Source: Sandaracinaceae bacterium (GTDB lineage Bacteria; Myxococcota_A; Polyangia; Polyangiales; Houyiibacteriaceae). From it: a DNA stretch of 64,000 nt. The notes under the pieces are model-generated. The model was given only the letters and a program-made list of their open reading frames with translations, made no database searches and was not told the origin of the DNA. The translations under genes were made by a program, and so were the position numbers. Below are positions 8,294-17,818 of the stretch, one piece after another; position 1 is the stretch's first letter, and each line of letters opens with the position of its first letter. The DNA lies in contig JACKEJ010000004.1 in NCBI GenBank assembly GCA_020633055.1, positions 1,054,001-1,118,000 of the forward strand. Direction: 5' to 3'.

Positions 8294-9487
8294 TTACCTA
8301 CAGGTGCAGCCGCCGCACTCCGTCGTGGACGTCTCGCGCAGCGGGTTGCAGCGCGGTTGGTAGCCGGCGCTGCACTGGTTCTGCCCGGCGATGCAGCGCA
8401 GATTCAGCTCGGCGCACTCGCACGTGCCCTCGATGGGGCCCGACCGGGGCACGCACACGTCCACGTCGGCGCTGTAGCCGAAGCTCGCGCCCACGTTCTG
8501 CGCGCAGCGCAGCGTGCCCGAGCAGTCGCGGTCGGTGTCACAGTCGCCAATGCCCGCGCCGCAGCGGCACATGGTGGCCTTCTCGTCGCAGCGGTCCCAC
8601 AGGTTGGAGGAGCAGGTCAGCCCGCGGATCCAGCTGTAGTAGGGCTGCACCGCGATGGCCTTGCCCGCCCAGCCGTGCCCCAGCGTGGGCGAGTTGCTGG
8701 AGTGCACCGCGTACAGCAGCGTGCCCGACGTGTTGGTGATGGCACCGCCCGAGTCACCGCCGCAGGTGACGGGGTCGTCCCACTGCAGGATGCGGCCGCT
8801 GTCCACGTAGCGGTCGAAGCGCGTGATGTCGAAGTTGAGCGAACCACCGCCGCTGTTGCACCCGCTGCCCGTGAAGCCGTAGCCCGCCACGAGCACGTCC
8901 TGCGAGGTGCTGGGCTTGGTCGTCGCGACCACCATGGGTGTGATGTATGAGGGCGCGTCGCTGACGAGCGCGACGACGGCCAGATCGTTCTCCAACTCCT
9001 GGTCCGTCCACGACGGGTTGTAGTCCGGGTGCCACGTGGCCGAGCCCGCGATGTCGGGGGGCTGCACGCCCGTGCTGGGGTTGGGGCGGAAGCTCACGCT
9101 CACCGCGGGGTTGCAGATGTTGCCGCCCGCGAGGTTCTCCGTGCACACGCAGTGCGCGGCGGTGAGCACGCGGTCGTAGGCGATGAGCGTGCCGGAGCAC
9201 ACGCCGCGCCAGGTGATGACCTTCACCAGCGGGAGCAAGAAGCTGGGCGAGGGAGCCGTCGGGTCCTGGATGGCTGCGGTCGCGGCGCCCACGCCACCGT
9301 CTGCGAACGAGGCGTCCCCATTCGGGTCCTGCCCGGCGTGGGGGTCGAGGTCCACCTCGCCGACGCAGCCGACGAGCGCGAGCAGGAGCAGGGGGCCTGC
9401 GCGGCGCGCGAGGCGCGAGGCGCGCGTGGACGGGACGGTGCGAGCAGGCCGCGGGGCCCGCGCAGGCGAGAGGACGTGAGGCTTCAT
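8294..9487 (-). CDS. Trypsin-like (S1) serine protease lipoprotein with Cys-rich tail
   Basis: A 397-residue exported protease. The signal peptide ends at lipobox ALVGC near residue 41, then an Asp/Gly-rich linker, then a chymotrypsin-fold domain (about residues 70-290) with the full triad: His in LTAAHC, Asp in LENDLAVV and Ser in CGGDSGG. The last 110 residues hold more than a dozen cysteines (for example MCRCGAG, CTCR), probably a disulfide-rich binding module as in many myxobacterial secreted proteins. ATG 9487 is chosen because the signal peptide begins there. Likely an outer-membrane-anchored or secreted predatory or degradative enzyme (inference). Confidence 0.88.
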   Translation of the reverse strand: MKPHVLSPARAPRPARTVPSTRASRLARRAGPLLLLALVGCVGEVDLDPHAGQDPNGDASFADGGVGAATAAIQDPTAPSPSFLLPLVKVITWRGVCSGTLIAYDRVLTAAHCVCTENLAGGNICNPAVSVSFRPNPSTGVQPPDIAGSATWHPDYNPSWTDQELENDLAVVALVSDAPSYITPMVVATTKPSTSQDVLVAGYGFTGSGCNSGGGSLNFDITRFDRYVDSGRILQWDDPVTCGGDSGGAITNTSGTLLYAVHSSNSPTLGHGWAGKAIAVQPYYSWIRGLTCSSNLWDRCDEKATMCRCGAGIGDCDTDRDCSGTLRCAQNVGASFGYSADVDVCVPRSGPIEGTCECAELNLRCIAGQNQCSAGYQPRCNPLRETSTTECGGCTCR

Positions 9488-9701
9488 GAGTGTCGCTTCC
9501 TTCGTGATGGCCGGCCCCGGGGCCAGCGGAACACGAGGTAGGTGGCCGGACGACATCGCCTCCGTGTTGCCTACGTCACTTTTCGGGCCGTTTGTGAGCT
9601 CGAGCGCTCCCCGGGCGACCCCCCAGGGAATCTTCAGACGCCGCTCGAACAGGGCCGGCGGATGGGCGGCATGAGCACCGACGGGGAGCGGCCGCCGCTG
9701 A

Positions 9702-10289
9702 CTAGCGCACGTGCCGCGCGACGAGCTTCAAGGGCCGGGTCATCGCGAGGGTGAGCCCCCACAGGACGCGCTCGCCTTGCAGGCGGATGGCTGGCACGGG
9801 CATGTGGCGCTTGCCGACGCGCTGTCGGGCGAGGCCCCAGCGGCCTATGACCGTGCGCAGCCGGACGGCGAAGGCCTCGGCGACTTCGCGCTCCTCGAAC
9901 GCGAGCGCGTCGAGGTCGGGGGCGCGGTCCAGGCCGAACACGACGGGCACCACGCGCATGGGGCGCCTCCGTCGCGGGTGCAGCGTCCAGCGGGGCGGCA
10001 AGGTCGCGATGGCGTCGCCCAGCTGGAGCCCCACTTCTTCCAATGCCTCGCGGCGCGCGATGTCCGCGGCGGACTCGGCCGCGTGCGAGGCCATGCCGCC
10101 GGGGAGCGCGATGTGACCAGACCAGCGATCGCCTCGACGACGGCGACGCTCGATGAGGAGCGTGCATGGCTGCCCGTCCGCGTCTGGGAACAGCACGAGC
10201 GCGACGGCGGCCACGGCGGGGCGCTCCGCGAGGGTGGGCGGGTAGCGACGCGCGAGCGTCCCGAGGATGGTGGCGAGGTCCCCCGACAC
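9702..10289 (-). CDS. NUDIX hydrolase, CoA-pyrophosphatase (NudL)-like
   Basis: A 195-residue NUDIX enzyme expected to cleave a nucleoside-diphosphate derivative, by family resemblance possibly CoA. The segment RRRGDRWSGHIALPGG followed by AADIARREALEEVGL contains the catalytic REXXEE core; the first part of the NUDIX box has one extra residue against the strict consensus. The GTG at 10289 is the best start, 11 bp after the stop of the outer-membrane protein on the same strand, so the two are probably co-transcribed. The frame stays open far upstream but that part is shadow of the neighbour. Confidence 0.85.
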   Translation of the reverse strand: MSGDLATILGTLARRYPPTLAERPAVAAVALVLFPDADGQPCTLLIERRRRRGDRWSGHIALPGGMASHAAESAADIARREALEEVGLQLGDAIATLPPRWTLHPRRRRPMRVVPVVFGLDRAPDLDALAFEEREVAEAFAVRLRTVIGRWGLARQRVGKRHMPVPAIRLQGERVLWGLTLAMTRPLKLVARHVR

Positions 10290-10300
10290 GCGCCGCCCGC

Positions 10301-11167
10301 TCAGAGTCCGAAGTAGAGGTTGGTGCCGAACACGAACTCGTAGTCCGGGAGGCCCGGGCGCTGCTGGTCGACGAAGAACGAGAACGCGCCCGTGAACTCG
10401 GCGCCGTGCCCGCGGCGCCCGCGGATGGTGGCGCCGCCGAAGCCGCCCACCGCGACCACCAGGTCGTCCAGGTCGACGATGGTGAAGCTGGCGCGCGGCC
10501 CGAAGAAGCCGTTGCGCCCCACGTTGATGCCGAACGCGAGCGGGATGTCGAGGTGCAGGTAGGCGTCGTCGCCCGTGCCGTCGTCTCGCCCCGTGTCGAA
10601 GAAGATCTCGAGCTCCACGCCGGTCTCGATGCGCACCTTGTCGTCGATGCGGATGTTGATGGGCAGGCCGAACGCGGTGCCCAGGTTCTCGTCCCGCCCG
10701 GTGGGGATGGCGAGCGTCGCCTGCAGGCCCATCTCGAACGCCGCGGTGGAGACGAAGGCCCAGCGCAGGTAGGGCGTGACGTGCCCAAAGCGGTCGCCGC
10801 CGCTGCGCACCGGGAAAGCCAGCACGCCCACCTCGAGCGTGCGCAGGATGCCGTAGCCGAAGCCGGACCCGAACTGCACGTGCGTGTCGCGGTCGTCCGG
10901 GAGGTCGGTGTCCACCTGCACGCGCAGCCCGTAGCCCGAGCCCAGCGGACCGAGGATGGTGCCCGAGTCGTTGATGCCGTGCTCGTACGGTCCGAGATCG
11001 ATGCGCAGCGTGTGCGGGTTGAGGGTCATGCCGCGGCCCGCGTAGGTGCGCGCCATGCCGTTGCGTTGCGCGTGGGCGGCGGAGGGCGCTGCGTGCAGGA
11101 CGGTCAACAGCGCGGCCGCTGCGAGGAGCGAGGACCGCGAAGGGCTGAGATAAAGCGTGCGATTCAT
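10301..11167 (-). CDS. Predicted outer-membrane beta-barrel protein
   Basis: A 288-residue protein with a clear Sec signal peptide (residues 1-33, ending AAHAQ) followed by alternating amphipathic strands rich in Gly, Tyr and Phe and ending in an aromatic-terminated strand (NLYFGL), as barrel proteins do. No characterised family is recognised. ATG 11167 begins the signal peptide. It heads a two-gene unit with the NUDIX hydrolase. Confidence 0.75.
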   Translation of the reverse strand: MNRTLYLSPSRSSLLAAAALLTVLHAAPSAAHAQRNGMARTYAGRGMTLNPHTLRIDLGPYEHGINDSGTILGPLGSGYGLRVQVDTDLPDDRDTHVQFGSGFGYGILRTLEVGVLAFPVRSGGDRFGHVTPYLRWAFVSTAAFEMGLQATLAIPTGRDENLGTAFGLPINIRIDDKVRIETGVELEIFFDTGRDDGTGDDAYLHLDIPLAFGINVGRNGFFGPRASFTIVDLDDLVVAVGGFGGATIRGRRGHGAEFTGAFSFFVDQQRPGLPDYEFVFGTNLYFGL

Positions 11168-11285
11168 GACGTGCTCCTTGGCCGACGAGGCGCGGGGTGG
11201 GACCGATGGGTCGGTCCCGTCGGAGCTTAGCGGGGTGCGCGCGTGGGGTGCCAACCAACGCGCGACGTGCGCCGTGGGCCAGCGC

Positions 11286-11945
11286 TCAGAAGCGCCCCAT
11301 GAGCCCCACCACGGCGCCGCCGCGCATGGGCGCGAGCGAGGGCCCGAACTGGCGCTCGCGCTGACGCGTGCGAGCGCGGTGCGACAGGTGGTAGGCCACG
11401 AGCGCGCCCGCCACCTGAAGGACCGGATAGCCGATCATGGCGGCCACGAACGCGGCATCGGTGTCGACCACGGCCATGCCGGCGAGGAAGGCCCAGCCGA
11501 GACCAGTGCCCAGCGAGGCCCCAATCAGGGTCATGTCGTAGCGCCCGTGGCCGCCCGCGAGGCTGCCTCCGAGCGTGACGCCGCCCGCGATGGCGGCCGG
11601 GAACATGGCCGTCCCCAACGTGAACGACATGCCGACGATGCGCGCGCTGCAGGAGAGCGTGTCGTTCAGGACGTCGCCGAGGGTCACGCCGTCTTGAGGA
11701 CAGCCGTTGGCGATGCCCTTGCCGATACCGTAGGTGAGCAACACCGAGCCGCCTGCAGCGCCGAGGCCGCCCACAAGCGCCGCGCCCACGGGAGTGCGTC
11801 GCGACCAACGCTCGGTCGAGGCCGCGGCCGTGCGCGTGTCGAGCGAGCTGGCGCGCTCGGCTTCGGGCTCCTGCGGCTGGGCGCGGACGGAGCGGGGCAC
11901 CGCGATCGCCCCCACGGCGATCACGAGGGTGAGGAAGAGCTTCAT
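11286..11945 (-). CDS. Gly/Ala-rich membrane protein of unknown function
   Basis: A 219-residue protein with a signal peptide (residues 1-22, ending VRAQP), a charged linker, and then several Gly/Ala-rich hydrophobic segments (around residues 53-72, 103-130, 138-160 and 165-188) ending in a basic segment. It is likely an integral membrane protein. It lies 36 bp downstream of the 910-residue gene on the same strand. No family recognised. Confidence 0.68.
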   Translation of the reverse strand: MKLFLTLVIAVGAIAVPRSVRAQPQEPEAERASSLDTRTAAASTERWSRRTPVGAALVGGLGAAGGSVLLTYGIGKGIANGCPQDGVTLGDVLNDTLSCSARIVGMSFTLGTAMFPAAIAGGVTLGGSLAGGHGRYDMTLIGASLGTGLGWAFLAGMAVVDTDAAFVAAMIGYPVLQVAGALVAYHLSHRARTRQRERQFGPSLAPMRGGAVVGLMGRF

Positions 11946-11981
11946 GGTGTCTCTCAGGGCTGCGCTACCGTGCGCGTGGGG

Positions 11982-14714
11982 CTACGTCTTCGGGAGCGCG
12001 CCATCGAGCCCCAGGACCTCCCACGCCTTGTCCATCGCGTAGGTCATCCCGTACAAGCGGTCGCCCTCGCCGCGCAGCCGATAGGCGCTGGTGGTCACGG
12101 TGCCCACCTTCTTGGGCTTCTTGCCCGCGGGCAGCGCAAACAACGTCACCTCGCGACCGGAGCTGATGGCCACCGCCTGTCGGTCGGGAATGGCGGCGAG
12201 GCCGCAGACCTTCGCAGCGCCCACCACGTGCTCCACCTCGAAGCGGTCGCCCGTGCGGCGTAGCGTGGCCAGCTTGTTCGCGGTGACACACACCAGGTGA
12301 TCGCGGTCGAACTCCGCCACCTGCACGATGGGCTTGCCCGCGACGTCCTCACACACCACCGAGCTCGTGTGGGTGGTGCGGTCGAGCTCGATCAGCACCT
12401 TGCCGTCGCACAGCCACGCGACCGCCCCATCGCGGGAGAAGGTGGCCGTCTTCACGAGCTCCTTGTAGCCATTCTCGCGCGCCCAGCCATACGCGGACGC
12501 TTCCGGCCACGTGGGCTCCGGCAGCGTGGCGACGTCGATGGGCACCGCCTCGAGCGGTCTCACGCTGGCTTCTCCCTCGGTCTTCTTCTTGCTCTTGGCG
12601 CGCGCCTGCGCCGCCAGCTTCGCCTCGAGCAGCGGCTGCAGCCCGACGACCTCGAACCCGTTGCCCTCGGGTGTGGAGACGTAGAGGCGGCCGTCACGGA
12701 AGAACGGCTTGGCCACGCGCTCGCTGAACGAGACAAGGGGGATCAGCTCGCCGTCGCCGATGCCCAAGAGCACCAGCCGCTCTTGGGCGTCGGTCCCGAC
12801 CGCAAGGAGGCGACCGTGCGCGCGAAGCACCTGCGCGCCGGAGACACGCCGACTCTTGCCGCTGCGCCAGCCGGTCGCCTCTCGCACGCCGAGCATGATC
12901 TCCTTGTCCAAGAGCACCAGCACGCCTGGCTCGGGGTGCAGCACCTGCCGGGGCGCCCAGCTCGGGTTCTCCCACCGCGACAGCTCGCCGTCCGCGCCGA
13001 GGACCACCACCGCCGTGGGGGACGTGGCCGCCGCTGAGCGACCGTCTGCGGAGACGGCCAGGGTGGCGAAGAAAGCGCGCGTCTGACCGACGGCCGCAAG
13101 CGCTTCTTGTCCCACCGTCACCACGGCCCCCGCGTCATCGACGTACGCCATGTCGTGTCGCTCGACCTGCCGGCCGGTGGGCGCCGTCCTGGGCAGGAGC
13201 GCGAAGCGGCCCACGGCGAGGGCGTGTTCGCCAAAGTCGGCAGCGGGCGGCGGGCTGGAAGGCGGTTCGGGTAGCGTGCAGGGCACCAGGGAGGGCCCCG
13301 CGGGGGCCGCGGCGGACCCGGTCTCGGCGGGCTCGGTCTCGGCGGGCTCGGTCTCACCGCTGTGGGAATTCGCGGGCGGGGACTTGGCGGGCTTGGGCTT
13401 GGCCGGCGTGGACTTGGCGGCCTTCTGGCGCGCCTTCTCGGCCTTCTCGCGGAGGGGCCCGGCCCACGCTTCGACCACTTCGTCCAGCCCGTCGAGAGCG
13501 TAGTAGCTGGCGGCGTCGTTCGCGTAGAACAGCACGCGGCCGTCCACCTCCACGGGCGACGAGAGCTTGGACTTGAAGCCCGCGACTTTGCGCAGCTTGC
13601 CTTCCGCAAACGCATAGACGCGCGGGTTGGCACCGTACTCGGCTGTGATGAGCACGGTGTCGTCGCGATGCACCGACACCGTATCGCCCTTCCCCTTGGC
13701 GCTGGCGACGACGGTGGGCACCTCGGTGGAGGGGTCGAGCACCAAGAGCTCGCTGGCCCCTCGCACCACCCACAGGTCGCCGAGGTAGGCGAGCCCCTGA
13801 ACCTTGTCTTCCACGACGAAGCGGGGGGTGGCCACGCCGGTCGCGAGGTCCACCGCATGCAGGTGGTTACCACAGGCGGTCAGCGCTTGGTCGCCGTCGC
13901 GGTGAACCGCGATGTAGTGCCCGGCGCGGTGGCCGTCGGGGAACACCACCGGTCGCACCCCGCCCGAGTCATCCAGAAACGCAAAGCCATCCGTGTATCC
14001 GTTGGTCGTGTGCCGCGCGATCGGTCGCGGCGTGGCGAAGAGCGGGTGGTAGCCGTCAGCCAAGGACTTGCGTCCGTTGCGCTCCACCCACGTGGGCTTG
14101 GGCGCCCCGAACGCTTCTTCGAGCTCCGCCGGGACAGTCGGCCGGACGACCTCGCCCTCGAACGGCACGAGCTGAACGTCGCTGCCCGCGTTGACCTTCT
14201 CGATGCGGGTGCGCTGCACCTCACTGCGGGCGGTCAAGCGGGCGGCCTCGAACGCCGCGTGGGGAGCGCCCACGGGGAGCGCGGGGTCCACGGCGCGCAC
14301 CCCTGCAGGCGGGTCATACGCGGGGCCCTGGTCGGGCTTGGGCTGCACCGCCACCGTCCAGCGGTCCCACCCCGACGTGCCTTCTTCGCGCATCCCCCAG
14401 AAGACCACCTCGGCGACGGGGCACACGCGATGCGCCGCGAGCAAGAAGTCGGTCACCTTCGAGAACGTGGCGCGTGCTGCGCTCGACCAACGCTCGCCGA
14501 CGGTGAAGCGAGCGAAGCGCTGAGACCATAGCCAGGGACGCGTCGACGGACGGGCCGGGCCGCTCGCTAGCAGGGACTCGTACACCTCGGCTAGCCGCGC
14601 GCGTTCGCCCTCGCTCGGCTCCCGGCGGAACTGCACCTCGTAGATGTGCCCCTCGTTGGCTCCCTCGTGCCAGTCAGCTGGCGAGCGGCCGTAGTAGCGA
14701 AACGGATAGGACAC
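11982..14714 (-). CDS. 910-residue cytoplasmic beta-propeller-like protein
   Basis: No signal peptide. Residues 1-130 look like a compact alpha/beta domain (YRYY, VYESLLASGP, TDFLLAAHRV, EVVFWGM). From about residue 230 there are two runs of short repeated strand units of the WD40/quinoprotein type (LHAVDLATG, LLVLDPSTE, AFAEGKLRK, VVVLGADGE), typical of 6-8-bladed propellers. They are joined by a linker near residues 425-480 that is Lys/Pro/Ala-rich and contains tandem ETEPA units. It may be a scaffold or sensor; I cannot assign a function. The start is a GTG without an obvious Shine-Dalgarno sequence. Confidence 0.7.
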   Translation of the reverse strand: MSYPFRYYGRSPADWHEGANEGHIYEVQFRREPSEGERARLAEVYESLLASGPARPSTRPWLWSQRFARFTVGERWSSAARATFSKVTDFLLAAHRVCPVAEVVFWGMREEGTSGWDRWTVAVQPKPDQGPAYDPPAGVRAVDPALPVGAPHAAFEAARLTARSEVQRTRIEKVNAGSDVQLVPFEGEVVRPTVPAELEEAFGAPKPTWVERNGRKSLADGYHPLFATPRPIARHTTNGYTDGFAFLDDSGGVRPVVFPDGHRAGHYIAVHRDGDQALTACGNHLHAVDLATGVATPRFVVEDKVQGLAYLGDLWVVRGASELLVLDPSTEVPTVVASAKGKGDTVSVHRDDTVLITAEYGANPRVYAFAEGKLRKVAGFKSKLSSPVEVDGRVLFYANDAASYYALDGLDEVVEAWAGPLREKAEKARQKAAKSTPAKPKPAKSPPANSHSGETEPAETEPAETGSAAAPAGPSLVPCTLPEPPSSPPPAADFGEHALAVGRFALLPRTAPTGRQVERHDMAYVDDAGAVVTVGQEALAAVGQTRAFFATLAVSADGRSAAATSPTAVVVLGADGELSRWENPSWAPRQVLHPEPGVLVLLDKEIMLGVREATGWRSGKSRRVSGAQVLRAHGRLLAVGTDAQERLVLLGIGDGELIPLVSFSERVAKPFFRDGRLYVSTPEGNGFEVVGLQPLLEAKLAAQARAKSKKKTEGEASVRPLEAVPIDVATLPEPTWPEASAYGWARENGYKELVKTATFSRDGAVAWLCDGKVLIELDRTTHTSSVVCEDVAGKPIVQVAEFDRDHLVCVTANKLATLRRTGDRFEVEHVVGAAKVCGLAAIPDRQAVAISSGREVTLFALPAGKKPKKVGTVTTSAYRLRGEGDRLYGMTYAMDKAWEVLGLDGALPKT

Positions 14715-14817
14715 AGGACCCCCTGGAGTAGACCCACTTCAATCAACGCAGACACCTCACCGTCGGCGCTGCCAGAGGCTCTCAAATTCAGTGGGCCGGG
14801 GCTAGCCCGGCTCGACC

Positions 14818-16905
14818 CTAACGCCGGGGTCGCTGCTTCATCCCGGCGCGGCCCTTGGACTTGCCTGGCTTCGCGTCGCCCCCACCCGCACCGCCGCCTC
14901 CACGCGCGTCGCGGCGCTCTTCCTTGCGCTGCTCGTGCTCCAGCGCCTTGAGCTTGTCGCGCAGCTGGGCGGCGCGCTCGAACTCCAGGGCCTCGGCGGC
15001 CAGCATCATCTCGCTGCGCAGCTCCTCCACGCGGTCTTCGAGGCTCTGTGCGGCGTCGTCCGCCTCCTCGCGCTTGAGCACGGGGATGACCACGTAGTCG
15101 CTCTCGCCGCTGGACGCGTCCAGCTCGTGGATGCCGCGGCGCGTGGACTGCGGCGTGATGCCGTGCTCCTCGTTGTACGCCGCCTGCAGCGCGCGCCGGC
15201 GGGCCGTCTCGTCGATGGCGTACTGCATGCTCTCGGTCACCGCGTCCGCGTACATGATGGCCTGCCCGCGCACGTTGCGTGCCGCGCGGCCGATGGTCTG
15301 GATGAGCGAGCGCTTGCTGCGCAGGAAGCCCTGCTTGTCCGCGTCCAGGATGGCCACCAGGCTCACCTCGGGCAGGTCGAGGCCCTCGCGCAGCAGGTTG
15401 ATGCCCACCAGCACGTCGAAGTCGCCGCGCCGCAGGTCGCGCAGGATCTCGACGCGCTCGAGCGTGTCCACGTCCGAGTGCAGGTAGCGCACGTTCACGC
15501 CCAGCTCGGCGTAGTACTCGGTCAGGTCCTCGGCCATGCGCTTGGTGAGCGTGGTGACCAGCACGCGCTCGTCGCGCTCCACGCGCAGGCGGATCTCGCC
15601 CAAGAGGTCGTCTATTTGGTTGCCCACCGGCCGCACCAGCACCTCCGGGTCCAAGAGGCCCGTGGGGCGGATGACCTGCTCCACGAACACGCCCTGCGAC
15701 TGCTCCAGCTCCCAGTCGCCGGGGGTGGCGCTCACGTGCAGCACCTGCGTCACGCGCTCCTCCCACTCCTCGAAGCGCAGCGGCCGGTTGTCGAGCGCGC
15801 TGGGCAGGCGGAAGCCGTGCGCCACCAGGGTCTCTTTGCGCGCGCGGTCACCGCGGTACATCGCGCCGATCTGCGGGACCGTCACGTGGCTCTCGTCCAG
15901 CACCACCAGGTAGTCGCTGGGGAAGTAGTCCAGCAGCGTGGGCGGCGCCTGCCCAGCCTCGCGGTTGCTCAGGTGGCGGCTGTAGTTCTCGATGCCGTGA
16001 CAGAAGCCCATCTGCTCCAGCAGCTCGAGGTCGTACATGGTGCGCTGCTCCAGGCGCTGCCGCTCCAGCAACTTGCCCTCGGCCTCCAGGCGCGGGAGCG
16101 TCTCGCGCAGCTCGGCGCGGATGCTCTCGATGGCCTTCTTGCGCTGCTCCTCGGGCGTCACGTAGTGGCTGCCGGGGAAGATGGCCGCGGTCTTCAGCTC
16201 GCGCAGCACCTTGCCGCGCAGCGGGTCCACCTCGGCGATGCGCTCCACCTCGTCGCCCCAGTACTCGATGCGCAGGGCCACGTCCTCGGCGTGCACCGGG
16301 AACACCTCCACCACGTCGCCGCGCACCCGGAACGTGCCACGATGGAAGTCGATGTCGTTGCGCTGGTACTGGATGTCCACCAGCCGCCGCAGCAGCTCGT
16401 CGCGCCGCAGCTCCTCACCCACGCTCAGCTCCACCAGCATGCCGCGGTACCACTCGGCCGACCCGATGCCGTAGATGCACGACACGCTGGCCACGATGAT
16501 GACGTCCCGCCGCGACAGCAGCGCCCGCGTGGCCGAGTGCCGCATCCGGTCGATGCGGTCGTTCACGATGGCGTCCTTCTCGATGTACGTGTCCGACGCC
16601 GGGATGTACGCCTCGGGCTGGTAGTAGTCGTAGTAGCTGACGAAGAACTCCACCGCGTTGTCGGGGAACAGCTCCCGCATCTCGCTGTACAGCTGCGCCG
16701 CCAGCGTCTTGTTGGGCGCCATGATGAGCGTCGGCCGGTTCACCTGCTGGATGACGTTCGCCACGCTGAACGTCTTGCCGCTGCCAGTGATCCCCAGCAG
16801 CACCTGGTGCGCCTCCCCAGCGTTCAGCCCCGCAACGAGCTCGGCGATGGCCTGCGGCTGATCCCCGCGCGGCTGCATGGTGGACACGAGAGCAAAGTCG
16901 GACAT
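14818..16905 (-). CDS. uvrB: Excinuclease ABC subunit B
   Basis: The damage-verification subunit of nucleotide excision repair, working with UvrA and UvrC (not in this window). Complete at 695 residues. Visible are the N-terminal GDQPQAI motif, Walker A LLGITGSGKT (about 36-45), the beta-hairpin YYDYYQPEAYIP that clamps DNA, VVLDESHV, the C-terminal helicase motifs LREGLDLPEV and QTIGRAARN, and a C-terminal UVR domain (about 630-665) that contacts UvrC, followed by a Gly/Lys/Arg-rich tail. A TACGCT box 8 nt upstream of the ATG with no Shine-Dalgarno sequence suggests a leaderless transcript. No LexA-type box was recognised. Confidence 0.98.
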   Translation of the reverse strand: MSDFALVSTMQPRGDQPQAIAELVAGLNAGEAHQVLLGITGSGKTFSVANVIQQVNRPTLIMAPNKTLAAQLYSEMRELFPDNAVEFFVSYYDYYQPEAYIPASDTYIEKDAIVNDRIDRMRHSATRALLSRRDVIIVASVSCIYGIGSAEWYRGMLVELSVGEELRRDELLRRLVDIQYQRNDIDFHRGTFRVRGDVVEVFPVHAEDVALRIEYWGDEVERIAEVDPLRGKVLRELKTAAIFPGSHYVTPEEQRKKAIESIRAELRETLPRLEAEGKLLERQRLEQRTMYDLELLEQMGFCHGIENYSRHLSNREAGQAPPTLLDYFPSDYLVVLDESHVTVPQIGAMYRGDRARKETLVAHGFRLPSALDNRPLRFEEWEERVTQVLHVSATPGDWELEQSQGVFVEQVIRPTGLLDPEVLVRPVGNQIDDLLGEIRLRVERDERVLVTTLTKRMAEDLTEYYAELGVNVRYLHSDVDTLERVEILRDLRRGDFDVLVGINLLREGLDLPEVSLVAILDADKQGFLRSKRSLIQTIGRAARNVRGQAIMYADAVTESMQYAIDETARRRALQAAYNEEHGITPQSTRRGIHELDASSGESDYVVIPVLKREEADDAAQSLEDRVEELRSEMMLAAEALEFERAAQLRDKLKALEHEQRKEERRDARGGGGAGGGDAKPGKSKGRAGMKQRPRR

Positions 16906-16913
16906 ACGCGGGC

Positions 16914-16919
16914 AGCGTA
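16914..16919 (-). promoter_or_regulatory. TANNNT box 8 nt before uvrB start
   Basis: TACGCT on the minus strand, a candidate -10 element of a leaderless uvrB message. Confidence 0.35.
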
Positions 16920-16998
16920 GCAGGCGGGCGTGTCAGGGGCTGTCAGGAGGGTGACCGCAGTCTGACGGGGCACCATCTTCTCGGCATCCCAGTTCGCG

Positions 16999-17427
16999 AT
17001 GGGGACGAAATTATTCCCGCACCGCTCCGACGTTCTTCGCTACGATTTACAAATGTTCACGCATGGGGACCTCTTTCGCGCGTTTGGCCGTGCGAAGCAG
17101 CACATGGGGCTACTGCCGGGGAACCGCATCCCGTTTGCCAACTACGAAGCACATCTTGACCAGCGGCTGAGTGTGTTGCGGAAAAGGGCGCAACGCTCAC
17201 AGTGGTTCGATGAGATCACGCCGATGGTGTCTGCCTGGCCAAAGACAGTATCTCCGACGTCCGACGGAACCATCCGGATTGGCACTCCCACGACCGAGCT
17301 TCCATCTGCGGCACATATCCGTCTAGTACTCGGTACCGACCCAGCATTGAGTACCATGGAGTGCCTGTGGCTTGAACGGTTCGGTCCGGCGCTTGAGTCA
17401 ACTCTCTCTGACTCCTGCATGGGCTGA
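16999..17427 (+). pseudogene. N-terminal fragment resembling an unknown-group (DRT) reverse transcriptase
   Basis: The 142-residue frame resembles the region that precedes the catalytic core in UG/DRT reverse transcriptases: DLFRAFGRAKQ, FANYEAHLDQRLSVL, a WPK motif, then CLWLERFGPALESTLSD, which mimics the ALW-x3-G-x2-xD segment of RT-nitrilase proteins. It then stops exactly where the IS begins (17424). None of the catalytic RT motifs (YxDD) is present, so the gene is broken. The true start may be ATG 17053. Base composition is lower in GC than the flanks. Family assignment is from memory of motif spacing, so confidence is moderate. The presumed 3' part is the nitrilase fragment beyond the IS. 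Confidence 0.5.
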
Positions 17428-17462
17428 ACCAACCCCTCATATTGGCTACAGCTAACGACATG

Positions 17463-17711
17463 TCAGAGGACTCCGAAGAGGTCCGCGAAGAACTTCTGTT
17501 CGCGTAGGAGCTCATCGAACTTGTTGAGCAGGATGTGACGTCGATGAGCGGGGGCATTCGGAAGGAGCGCGAACCATACGCATCCCTGACGAAAAAGAGA
17601 GTGAGTGCGCGTGGTGACGGTATTTGCCTTGAGCACCCTGTCGAGACCGGTGGCTTCGCTGGCGGCGCCGAGGACTGTGAGGAGCGCCTGGGCGAGCGCA
17701 GCCAGTAGAAT
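17463..17711 (-). pseudogene. IS4-family transposase, C-terminal part
   Basis: Continues the reading frame of the transposase broken at 20033: removing the inner element and one ATTCT copy joins RDRLI to LLAALAQALLTVLG in frame. This part encodes the last 81 or so residues, a helical tail ending FFADLFGVL. It has no start of its own. Confidence 0.85.
17707..17711. repeat. Left 5-bp target-site duplication (AGAAT)
   Basis: AGAAT directly abuts the left inverted end of the inner element and is repeated at 20033-20037. Confidence 0.9.
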
Positions 17712-17733
17712 CTGAAGTCTTGACACCCCCCGG
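17712..17733. repeat. Left terminal inverted repeat of inner transposon
   Basis: 22 bp beginning CTGAAGTCTTGACACC; pairs with 20011-20032 with one mismatch. Confidence 0.92.
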
Positions 17734-17818
17734 TTGACCGGCTGATTCGTCGAGGAAACGCGGCGTCAAAATTCGACACCATCGTGGCATTAATTCCGCT
17801 GCGGTACGTTGGTAGGGG

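Noticed and set aside
14935..16920. 661-codon plus-strand frame opposite uvrB
   Set aside because: Antisense shadow of uvrB; no recognisable domain.
16999..17427. Treating the 142-residue frame as a complete small gene
   Set aside because: It ends exactly at the IS boundary and resembles an N-terminal RT region, so a truncated gene explains it better.
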